Shown piece by piece: positions 35,775 to 42,638 of a stretch of 42,638 nucleotides of DNA (its first letter is position 1; the number at the start of each line of letters is the position of its first letter). The position numbers and the translations under genes were made by a program. The DNA is from Syntrophobacterales bacterium (GTDB lineage Bacteria > Desulfobacterota > Desulfobaccia > Desulfobaccales > 0-14-0-80-60-11), in contig JAGVAH010000148.1 in NCBI GenBank assembly GCA_020060385.1, positions 1-42,638 on the forward strand, given 5' to 3'. Below the pieces are notes generated by a model that was not told the DNA's origin, did not search any database, and saw only the letters and a list, made by a program, of their open reading frames with translations.

Positions 35775-38700
35775 TCAGAATAAGGTTTTAATCTTGGCCT
35801 CGAGCTGGTCATCCTCAAAATGGGCCACCTGGATCACGTTGGCGGGACATTCCGAGGCGCAGGTGCCGCAACCCTGGCACAGGGCCGGGTTGATCTCGGA
35901 GACGTTGTCCCGGTTGATCTGGGGCACGTTATAGGGGCAACTGCGGACGCAGACCAGGCAGGCGGCGCAGCGTTCCGGAGCCACGTGGGCGGTGACGCCG
36001 CTGATGGTCTGCCGGGTGTCCGCCAGGAAGGCCCCGGCCCGGGAGGCTGCGGCCATGGACTGGGCGATGGACTCGCTGATGAGCTTGGGCGAATGGGCCA
36101 TGCCGCAGAGGAAGATGCCCTCGGACGCGAAGTCCACGGGCCGCAGCTTGGCGTGGGCCTCGATGAAGAAGCCCGCGGCGTTCCTGGGGATCTTCAGCAG
36201 GGAGGCCAGTTCCTCGGTGTCGTTGGGCAAGGCCGCGGCGCTCAGGACCACCGCGTCCACCGGCATCTTGATGGGCCGCTCCAGCACGTGGTCCACGAAG
36301 GTGACGCTCAATTTGCCCCCCTCGTTGGCCACCTGGGGCGGCTCTTCATGCTTATAGCGGGAGAACATCACCCCCTTTTCCCGGGCCTCCCGGTAGTAGT
36401 CCTCCAGGAATCCGTAAGTGCGCATATCCCGGTAGAGGGTCATCACCTCCATCTCCGGGTTGAGGTCTTTCAAATTAAGGGCGTATTTCACCGCGCCCTG
36501 GCAGCAGATGCGGCTGCAATTGGGATTCTCTTCATTCCTGGAACCCACGCACTGGATCATCACCACCCGCTGCCACTTGCCCACCTCTTCGGGCTTTTCA
36601 TGAAGCAGTTCCCCCAACTCCAGCTGGGTCAGCACCCGGTTGTGCTCGCCGTAGCCGAACTCCTGGGGGCGGTATTCCTGGGCGCCGGTGGCCACCACGG
36701 TGACGCCGTGGTCGATTTTCCGTTCATACATGGCCGGCCCCACCAGCACTTCCGTGGTGAAGTTGCCTTTATAGCCGCTGAAGCCCACCACCAGGGCCCC
36801 GGTTAGGACCTGGATCTTGTCGTGGGCCTGGACTTGGTCGATGAGTTTCTCCAGGTAGGCGTGGACGTCTCCGCCTTCGATGGTGTGATGGAGCTTCCAG
36901 GCGTTGCCCCCCAGCCGGTCTTCCTTCTCCAGGATGATGGTCTCAAAACCCTGGTCCGCCAGATTCAGGGCCGCGTTCATACCGGCGATGCCGCCGCCGA
37001 TGACCAGGGCCCGCTGGTTGATGGTCAGGGGCTCTTCCCTCAGGGGTTTTAGTAAAGAAGCCCGGGCCACGGCCATGCGCACCAGGTCCCTGGCCTTCTC
37101 CGTGGCCTTGCCCGGCTCCTTCATGTGCACCCAGGAGTCCTGGTTGCGGATGTTGGCCATTTCGAAGAGGTATTTATTCAAGCCCGCATCGATCATGGTC
37201 TCCCGGAACAGGGCCTCATGGGTGATGGGCGTGCACGCGGCCACCACCACCCGGTTGAGGTTTTCTTCCTCGATGATCTTGGTTATCTGCACCTGGGTGT
37301 CCTGGGAGCAGGTGAAGAGGTTGTCGGCCACGTAGACCACGTTGGGGAGCGTGGCCGCGTAGTCCCGGAGCCCCGGCACGTCGATGATGCCGCCGATGTT
37401 GATGCCGCAGTTGCAGACAAAGACGCCGATGCGGGGCTGGTCCTCCGGACTGAGCTTTTTCTCCGGAGGCGCTTCCCGGGTCTTGGTTTGAGTCCAGCGG
37501 GCCTCCCCCAGGGTGGCGCTCACCGCGCCCGCGGCCGCGGAGGCCTGCATCACCGATTCCGGGATGTCCTTGGGCCCCTGCATGGCCCCGCAGGCGTAGA
37601 TGCCGGGCCGGGACGCGGACACGGGGGTGAAGGGCGTGGTATCCACGAAATCGTGGCCGTTAACCTCCACTCCCAGGTTCTGGGCCAGCTGCCTGGCCCC
37701 GGGGCTCACCTCCATGGCCACGGACAGGACCACCATATCGAAGATTTCACTCTGCTTCTGACCGCTTTCGTCCGTATAGGTGATGCAGAGATTGTCGTCC
37801 GCCGCGGGGTCGATGGTGTGGACCCGGGAACGGATGAACCGCACCCCGCTCTCATCCTTGGCCCGGTTGTAATACTGTTCGAAGTCCTTGCCGAAGGTGC
37901 GCATGTCCATGAAAAAGATGGCGGCGTCCAAGTCGTAAGGCGCGTGTTCTTTGGCGATCACCGCCTCTTTGATGGCGTACATGCAGCACACGGAAGAGCA
38001 ATAAGAGTGGTGCTTTACGTCCCGGGAGCCCACGCACTGCAGCCAGGCGATCTTCTGGGGCTCCTTGTGGTCCGAAGGCCGCACCAGGTGCCCCTCAAAG
38101 GGCCCGGACGCGGAGAGGATGCGCTCGAACTCCAGGGAGGTGACCACGTTGGGGAACCTGGCATAATTGTAGGTTTCGTATTTGGCGGGATCGAAGGTCT
38201 GAAAGCCCGGGGACATAATGACCGCGCCCACCTGGACCTCTTCCACCTGGGGCTTCTGGCTGTGATCCACGGCCCCGGCCTGGCAGGCCACCACGCACTG
38301 CATACACTCGGAGCAGACCCCGCAGTTGAGGCAGCGGGAGGCCTCCCGCTGGGCCTGTTCCGGGGCGTAGCCCTTGGCGATTTCATCGAAACAGGCGCAG
38401 GAGTACTCCGGCGGCAGGGTGGGCATGACCTCCCGGAGCTGGCCCTCTTCGTCCTTGGGGATTTCGGCCCAGCGCTTGTGGGCCTCCTCCCCTTCCGTGC
38501 GCCCTTCTTTCATATCCAGGCCCTGGAGATAGCGGGCGATGGACTCCGCGGCCTCGATGCCGCCTCCCACCGCCTCGATGGCGATCCAGGGGCCGGTGTG
38601 CACGTCGCCCGCGGCAAAGACCCCGGGCCGGGAAGTTTGATAAGTCATCTCGTCCACTTCGATGGTGCCCCAGCGGGAGAGATTGATGCCGCAGTCCTTT

Positions 38701-40244
38701 AGGGGCCCCTGGGCCGCTTCCTGGCCGATGGCCGGGACGATCATGTCCACGGGCAGCTCGAAGGTCTCGTTGGGGATGGGCACGGGTTTGCGGCGGCCGG
38801 AGGCGTCGGGCTCGCCCAGCTCCATCTTCTGGCAGATGAGCCCCACCGCCTTGCCCTCCGCTCCCACCACCACTTCCAGGGGCGCGGCCAGGTAGATGAT
38901 CTTCACGCCCTCGCAGAGGGCCTGTTCTACCTCGTGTTCGAACGCGGGCATCTCCTCCCGGGAGCGGCGGTAGACGATGGTGACGTCGGAGCCCAGCCGC
39001 CGGGCGGAGCAGGCCACGTCAATGGCCACGTTGCCGCCGCCGATGACCGCCAGGCTCTTGCCCATCTCCTGGGGTTCCCCCAGGTTGTGCCTTCTTAAGA
39101 GATCCACCCCCTGGACCACGCCCGGAGCGCTCTCCCCGGGGATCCCCAGGGGCTTGCCCACGTGGCAGCCGATGCCCAGGAAGACGGCCTGGTAGCCTTC
39201 CTCAAAGAGCCCGTCCAGGGTGAAATCCCGGCCCAGCGCGGTGTTGGTCTGCAGTTCCACCCCCAGGCGCAGGATGTTGTCGATTTCCTTATCTAACACG
39301 TCCTTGGGCAGGCGGTAGTCGGGAATGCCCACCCGAAGCATGCCCCCGGCCTTGGGCAGGGCCTCGAAGATGACCGGGCGGTAACCCTTGAGGGCCAGGT
39401 GGTAGGCGCAGCTCAGGCCCGCGGGCCCGGAGCCGATGATGGCAACCTTCTCCGGCCTCGCCTCCACCAGGGGCGGGGAGAAGCTCAGCAAATCCACCTG
39501 GTCTGCGGCGAAACGCTTCAAGGAGCAGATGGCCACCGCCTCGTCCATCTCGGCGCGGCGGCACTTGGACTCGCAGGGGTGGGGGCAGACCCGGCCCAGG
39601 ACCCCGGGCAAAGGCAGCCGCTCCATGATAAGCTTCACCGCCTCTTCGTACTTGCCCATCTTGATGAGCTGCACGTAGCCCTGGACATTGATCTCCGCCG
39701 GGCAGGTCAGGGTGCAGGGGGCCCGGTCCAGCTTCTTGATGCCGAAGGCCGCGGGGATGGCCTGGGGATAGAGGCGGTAGGCCGCGTGCCAGTCGGCCAG
39801 GCCCTGGTTGAATTCATCGGGCATGATCACCGGGCAGACGTTGGCGCACTCCCCGCAGCCGGTGCACTTGGCGGGATCGACATAGCGGGGCTCCTTCTCC
39901 AGGGTCACCGTCAGGTTCCCCGGCTCCCCGGTGACGCCCTTCACTTCCGTCAGGGTGTGGATGTTGATATTCAGATGGCGCCCGCATTCCACCAGCTTGG
40001 GCGAAATAATGCACATGGAACAGTCGTTGGTGGGGAAGGTCTTGTCCAGTTGGGCCATGACCCCGCCGATGGCCGGCTTGACCTCCACCAGGTGCACGTA
40101 AAACCCGGAGTTGGCCAGATCCAGGGAGGCCTGGATGCCGGCCACGCCGCCGCCCACCACCATCACCGCACCCATGGGGGCACTCTTGCCGTTGCCGCCC
40201 CGGGGGGATTTTTCCTTGGCCTTTTTTGCTTTCTCTTTGGGCAT
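35775..40244 (-). CDS. hdrA: Fused HdrA with internal GltD-like NAD(P)H module (about 1489 residues)
   Basis: Flavin-based electron-bifurcation subunit, far longer than ordinary HdrA (about 650). In order: a Lys-rich start; an HdrA FAD site (VMVVGGGVAGIQ, ~24); a 4Fe-4S group (CTGCGECANVCP, ~125); a GltD-type Fe-S domain (PCTLTCPAEI to CPHPCESKC); Rossmann sites VAIIGSGPAGLSCAY (~264) and LAVIGGGNVAIDVAC (~395); a ferredoxin group (CLNCGVCSECMQC, ~637); an HdrA tail (CVGSRD..YCSSVCC, ~734). A second HdrA follows: VCNCGINIGG (~940), CTPITHE, VIGGGIAGMNAALN (~1078), CVGSRNEENPNCSRICC, and C-terminal CAACLVCVRSCP and CQGCGTCASECP. I chose the ATG at 40244; a TTG at 40271 is also open. The GltD part suggests NAD(P)H as a partner. 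Confidence 0.9.
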   Translation of the reverse strand: MPKEKAKKAKEKSPRGGNGKSAPMGAVMVVGGGVAGIQASLDLANSGFYVHLVEVKPAIGGVMAQLDKTFPTNDCSMCIISPKLVECGRHLNINIHTLTEVKGVTGEPGNLTVTLEKEPRYVDPAKCTGCGECANVCPVIMPDEFNQGLADWHAAYRLYPQAIPAAFGIKKLDRAPCTLTCPAEINVQGYVQLIKMGKYEEAVKLIMERLPLPGVLGRVCPHPCESKCRRAEMDEAVAICSLKRFAADQVDLLSFSPPLVEARPEKVAIIGSGPAGLSCAYHLALKGYRPVIFEALPKAGGMLRVGIPDYRLPKDVLDKEIDNILRLGVELQTNTALGRDFTLDGLFEEGYQAVFLGIGCHVGKPLGIPGESAPGVVQGVDLLRRHNLGEPQEMGKSLAVIGGGNVAIDVACSARRLGSDVTIVYRRSREEMPAFEHEVEQALCEGVKIIYLAAPLEVVVGAEGKAVGLICQKMELGEPDASGRRKPVPIPNETFELPVDMIVPAIGQEAAQGPLKDCGINLSRWGTIEVDEMTYQTSRPGVFAAGDVHTGPWIAIEAVGGGIEAAESIARYLQGLDMKEGRTEGEEAHKRWAEIPKDEEGQLREVMPTLPPEYSCACFDEIAKGYAPEQAQREASRCLNCGVCSECMQCVVACQAGAVDHSQKPQVEEVQVGAVIMSPGFQTFDPAKYETYNYARFPNVVTSLEFERILSASGPFEGHLVRPSDHKEPQKIAWLQCVGSRDVKHHSYCSSVCCMYAIKEAVIAKEHAPYDLDAAIFFMDMRTFGKDFEQYYNRAKDESGVRFIRSRVHTIDPAADDNLCITYTDESGQKQSEIFDMVVLSVAMEVSPGARQLAQNLGVEVNGHDFVDTTPFTPVSASRPGIYACGAMQGPKDIPESVMQASAAAGAVSATLGEARWTQTKTREAPPEKKLSPEDQPRIGVFVCNCGINIGGIIDVPGLRDYAATLPNVVYVADNLFTCSQDTQVQITKIIEEENLNRVVVAACTPITHEALFRETMIDAGLNKYLFEMANIRNQDSWVHMKEPGKATEKARDLVRMAVARASLLKPLREEPLTINQRALVIGGGIAGMNAALNLADQGFETIILEKEDRLGGNAWKLHHTIEGGDVHAYLEKLIDQVQAHDKIQVLTGALVVGFSGYKGNFTTEVLVGPAMYERKIDHGVTVVATGAQEYRPQEFGYGEHNRVLTQLELGELLHEKPEEVGKWQRVVMIQCVGSRNEENPNCSRICCQGAVKYALNLKDLNPEMEVMTLYRDMRTYGFLEDYYREAREKGVMFSRYKHEEPPQVANEGGKLSVTFVDHVLERPIKMPVDAVVLSAAALPNDTEELASLLKIPRNAAGFFIEAHAKLRPVDFASEGIFLCGMAHSPKLISESIAQSMAAASRAGAFLADTRQTISGVTAHVAPERCAACLVCVRSCPYNVPQINRDNVSEINPALCQGCGTCASECPANVIQVAHFEDDQLEAKIKTLF

Positions 40245-40267
40245 ATCTTCGTCCCTGTAAGCGATGC

Positions 40268-41140
40268 TCAAACCCCGGCTGCCGCCAGGATCGCCGGGAG
40301 TTTATCCTCCCAGCCGATAGTGGAGATATTCACGCCCGGGCAGCCCTGGGCCTTCAGAGCAGACACCAGCTCCCCGGCGATCTGGACGCACTCCCGGACC
40401 CGGTCCGGCGCTTTCTGGATGCGGTTGACGTAATCCTCGGGAATCTTCATTTCCATAAAGCGGTTGATGTACTTGGCCATGCCCACGGACTTGAGGAGCA
40501 GCACCGTGGGAATGACCGCGGCCTGGCGTTCATTCAGGCTCTCCTGGAGTTTGGCCAGGGCCCCGGGGTCGAAAATGGGTTGGGTGACAAAAAAGCTGGC
40601 CCCTCCGGCTATCTTTTCATCCATGGCCGCCAGTTCCTGGTCCCACAGCTCCCCCCGGGGGGTCACCTTCAGGGTGGAGCCCACGAAAAAGCTGGGCGCC
40701 CCCTGGAGGTCCACCCCGGCCATGTCCCGGCCGCCCTGCAGGGTCTGGATGGCCCCCAGGAGTTCCAAGAGTTCCAGGTCATTAACGGGGCGGGCCTTGT
40801 GATGATCCCCGTGGGTGATTTCCTCCCCCGCCACCGCCATGACGTTGGGCACCCCCAAGGCCTGGGCCGCCAGGAGGTCCCCCTGGATGGCCAGGCGGTT
40901 GCGGTCCCGGCAGCAGACCTGCAGCACCGTTTCCAGGCCCCGGCTCTGCAAAAGCAGCGCGCCCCCCAGAGAACTCATCTTCATCACCGCGTTGCTCATT
41001 TCCGGGATCACATACGCGTCCACTTTCCCCTTCACCGCCCAGGCGTTGGCAATCATGGCCACCGTGTCCGTGCCCTTGGGCGGCTCCATTTCCGCTAAGA
41101 TTACGAATTCCCTTGCCGTCAGTTTCTCTTGTAATTGCAT
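40268..41140 (-). CDS. Second methylene-THF reductase (MetF) paralogue
   Basis: A 290-residue MetF homologue at the head of the hdrA operon. It shares CCRDRNRLAIQGDLL and VAGEEITHGDHH with the MetF fold, and SFFVTQPIFDPGA and LLKSVGMAKYINRFMEM at the C-terminal half. It diverges widely from the metF at 33712-34650 and lacks the TGD triad at the FAD loop (AGE instead). I chose the ATG at 41140, preceded by GGGGAG, over one at 41158. Two MetF genes bracketing HdrA-MvhD-MetV suggest two different partner roles or folate/one-carbon substrates. Confidence 0.85.
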   Translation of the reverse strand: MQLQEKLTAREFVILAEMEPPKGTDTVAMIANAWAVKGKVDAYVIPEMSNAVMKMSSLGGALLLQSRGLETVLQVCCRDRNRLAIQGDLLAAQALGVPNVMAVAGEEITHGDHHKARPVNDLELLELLGAIQTLQGGRDMAGVDLQGAPSFFVGSTLKVTPRGELWDQELAAMDEKIAGGASFFVTQPIFDPGALAKLQESLNERQAAVIPTVLLLKSVGMAKYINRFMEMKIPEDYVNRIQKAPDRVRECVQIAGELVSALKAQGCPGVNISTIGWEDKLPAILAAAGV

Positions 41141-41157
41141 CGAACTCCCCTTTGGCA

Positions 41158-41538
41158 TTATTGGGCCGCACGCACCAAGGCGTTGGAGATTGCTAAGATG
41201 AGTTCATCCAGGCCAAACGAATTCACGTGATAATAGAAGATTCCTTTCTGGCGGATACGGCTTTCCTGTTCCGGGTTGTTTTCATCCGCGGTAATAATGA
41301 TGGGCAATTTCCGGTGCAGCCCCTTGATGATGGAGATGGCCTCGTAACCCATGTCTTCCGGGAGGCGCGCGTCCATCACCAAGACGTTGATCTTTTCATT
41401 CTGGAGGGTCATGAGCACGTCTTTGATATTGTCCACAGTCTTACATTGGTGGCCCTGCTCCGTCAGCCAGGAGGACAGGCCCTGGGCCAGCTCACAGCTG
41501 CGCTCGGCAATCAACAGCTTGCCACACCTTTCCGCCAT
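41158..41538 (-). CDS. Divergent receiver-like protein
   Basis: A 126-residue receiver fold with a probable phospho-acceptor in LVMDARLPEDMGY. The acidic pair of canonical receivers is replaced by AER near residue 11, and the conserved Lys position reads YYHVNSFG, so phosphorylation may be weak or absent. It is the first gene after a sigma-54 promoter and is followed by metF2, so it may tune or scaffold the redox complex. The ATG follows AAAGGTG. Confidence 0.7.
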   Translation of the reverse strand: MAERCGKLLIAERSCELAQGLSSWLTEQGHQCKTVDNIKDVLMTLQNEKINVLVMDARLPEDMGYEAISIIKGLHRKLPIIITADENNPEQESRIRQKGIFYYHVNSFGLDELILAISNALVRAAQ

Positions 41539-41968
41539 CGCTGCACCTTTGATGCTCTTAAGGGTTAAAAATACCCTCCTACACCTCTAATCCTAGAAGC
41601 TGGTTATGCAATGGCTGTGCCCGGAGGGGCGTAAGAATAAATACAGAAAATCAATAGTAATTTCCACTCGTGAAGGAATGCACGCTGAAGGGGGGAATGA
41701 GTAATTTCTAGCAGTGGCAGGCTTAATCTATCGGGAATACAAGGTGTTAGGAATTATGAGTAAAAATGCCACATAAGTTACTTCTTTACCAGGGTAAGAA
41801 GCCCTGGGGCAGCGGGGCCGGGAAAAGGGCTCCGGGCCTCGGCCCCCTTTGTGGCGGCTCCAGGGTTTGGGGAGCCTCAATGATAGGGTGTAAAAAAGTT
41901 CGACGTAACGTAAAGGGGATTGACACCCAGGGGTCTGTAATTTCCCCTGAGGAAGGCAGGGCAAAAGA
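41539..41968. other. Intergenic region upstream of the hdrA operon
   Basis: About 430 bases. It holds the sigma-54 promoter at 41607-41622, a hairpin CCAGGG/CCCTGG (41789-41807), and arms GGGGCCG/CGGCCCC (41814-41820 and 41840-41846) that lie downstream of the lone PAS gene. Short frames here show no product. Confidence 0.5.
41607..41622 (-). promoter_or_regulatory. Sigma-54 promoter of the metF2-hdrA-mvhD-metV-metF operon
   Basis: The minus strand reads GGGCACAGCCATTGCA, matching the consensus TGGCACG-N4-TTGCW at all but two positions, with the essential GG (41620-41621) and GC (41608-41609) exactly 10 bases apart. It lies about 60 bases upstream of the first gene's ATG, and an NtrC-type activator is encoded at 26792-28153. 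Confidence 0.7.
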
Positions 41969-42415
41969 CTACTTGCCCTTTTTCACCTCCGCCTCCAGGG
42001 CCGCCAGGCGCTCCCGCAAGAGCTTGTCCCGCTGCCAGCGGGCGGTGACCTCCCGGATGATGGCCCCTACCCCCAGAATTCCTCCCTTCTCATCCTCCAC
42101 CGGGACCACGGAGAATTCGATGGAAATGCGGGACCCGTCCCGGCGTTCGGCAGGCACGGCCAGGAGGTCCTGGGCGTATTTGGTAGTGCCGGTGGCCATG
42201 ACCCGGCGGTAGCCCTCGGCGTGCCGGGCCCGGAGATTCTCGGGGATGATCATCTCCAGGGGCTGGCCCAGGGCCTCTGCGGCCGGAAAGCCGAACATGG
42301 CCTCCGCGCCGTGGTTCCAGAGGCGGATGATCCCTTCCCGGTCCGCAAAGATGATGGCGTCCCGGCTATCTGCCACGAGGCGGCGGCACAGATATTCAGT
42401 GGAATAGGGAGTCAT
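41969..42415 (-). CDS. Single PAS-domain protein
   Basis: A 148-residue protein with one PAS domain (about 10-125, starting VADSRDAIIFADREG and ending GAIIREVTARWQ), then a coiled-coil tail of Arg/Lys/Glu (LRERLAALEAEVKKGK). No kinase or other output domain is present. Such lone PAS proteins act as sensory partners of other kinases. AGGTC stands loosely before the ATG. It is upstream of, and perhaps separate from, the sigma-54 operon. Confidence 0.85.
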   Translation of the reverse strand: MTPYSTEYLCRRLVADSRDAIIFADREGIIRLWNHGAEAMFGFPAAEALGQPLEMIIPENLRARHAEGYRRVMATGTTKYAQDLLAVPAERRDGSRISIEFSVVPVEDEKGGILGVGAIIREVTARWQRDKLLRERLAALEAEVKKGK

Positions 42416-42540
42416 TTTGGAAGACCTTTGAGGTGGCTGTAGCCCCTCTAGCAGCGCAGCCGGGCGGTGCTCCTGCCGGACTTTGACGGAGAGTGCGAGG
42501 CTTCATAATTATCATGACCTTGAAAACCGGTGGTGTTACT

Positions 42541-42595
42541 CCCCCCTTTGAAAAAGGGGGGCTGGGGGGATTTTATTGACTCCCCAAAATCCCCC
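42541..42595. repeat. Double-hairpin repeat at the right edge
   Basis: Two adjoining palindromes: CCCCCCTTT/AAAGGGGGG (42541-42561, three-base loop) and GGGGGATTTT/AAAATCCCCC (42565-42595, 11-base loop). C/G runs with a GGGGGATTT core are common in interspersed intergenic repeats of many bacterial genomes. It could also terminate transcription in either direction. Confidence 0.55.
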
Positions 42596-42638
42596 TAAAT
42601 CCCAGCAGTGTCCGGTTAGGAACTTGCATATGATGACC

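Noticed and set aside
37200-37280. Selenocysteine in HdrA
   Set aside because: Some HdrA proteins have Sec, but this frame has no internal TGA from 40244 to 35775 and reads CTPITHE at the related position.
1-42638. tRNA, rRNA, insertion sequences, integrase or phage genes
   Set aside because: None was recognised on either strand; no transposase or tRNA-like clover-leaf with conserved arms was found by reading.

Overview
The window is about 42.6 kb of GC-rich bacterial chromosome. Except for one exported methionine sulfoxide reductase, every gene I can support lies on the minus strand. The gene content points to a strictly anaerobic Desulfobacterota-type bacterium of the sulfate-reducing or syntrophic kind. 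The evidence is a Tat-exported Hyb-type NiFe hydrogenase, an HdrA/MvhD/MetV/MetF flavin-based electron-transfer module, many NtrC-type and multi-PAS signalling proteins, and readthrough of UGA as selenocysteine. I infer this from content only; there is no 16S rRNA or tRNA here to test it.

Layout, left to right. (1) 1-5068: a hydrogenase operon transcribed leftwards, in the order small subunit, ferredoxin HybA, NrfD-like membrane subunit HybB, large subunit. The large subunit is cut by the window edge just before its C-terminal motif ends. (2) 5069-5771: a long intergenic region with three strong hairpins, then an exported MsrA-MsrB fusion on the plus strand. (3) 7025-13835: a 2188-residue soluble hybrid histidine kinase with fourteen PAS domains, followed by a 72-residue cysteine-containing protein. 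(4) 14167-20898: an arsenic/thiol island in the order arsR, acr3, exported thioredoxin, ccdA, arsM, a COG0701 permease, two thioredoxin-like proteins, a heavy-metal-associated (HMA) protein with an in-frame UGA, a minimal thioredoxin and a 4Fe-4S protein. (5) 21057-23582: an MgtA-type P-type ATPase. (6) 23815-26458: a 67-residue hypothetical protein, a family 9 glycosyltransferase and an Rrf2-family regulator with three cysteines. (7) 26792-33583: a signalling operon with a lone receiver, a tandem ACT-like protein, a four-PAS kinase, a receiver-PAS kinase and an NtrC-type sigma-54 activator. (8) 33712-41538: a metabolic operon with a divergent receiver, metF2, a giant HdrA fusion, UGA-containing mvhD, metV and metF. 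(9) 41969-42415: a lone PAS protein, then a double-hairpin repeat at the right edge.

How the genes may work together: the periplasmic hydrogenase would feed or draw on the quinone pool. HdrA, MvhD, MetV and MetF resemble the acetogen MetFV-HdrABC-MvhD methylene-tetrahydrofolate reductase complexes, but HdrB and HdrC are absent and HdrA carries an internal GltD-like NAD(P)H module. A good sigma-54 promoter lies directly upstream of that operon, and a sigma-54 activator is encoded just beyond it. The arsenic island combines sensing (ArsR), export (Acr3), methylation (ArsM), possible export of organic arsenicals (permease), and a transmembrane thiol supply (CcdA plus thioredoxins).

The most notable observations are two genes whose true N-termini are hidden behind an in-frame UGA read as selenocysteine (mvhD at 35312-35764 and the HMA protein at 15058-15312), the triple-module HdrA, the fourteen-PAS kinase with a thrice-repeated PAS type, the sigma-54 promoter, and a shared operator-like sequence upstream of arsR and acr3.
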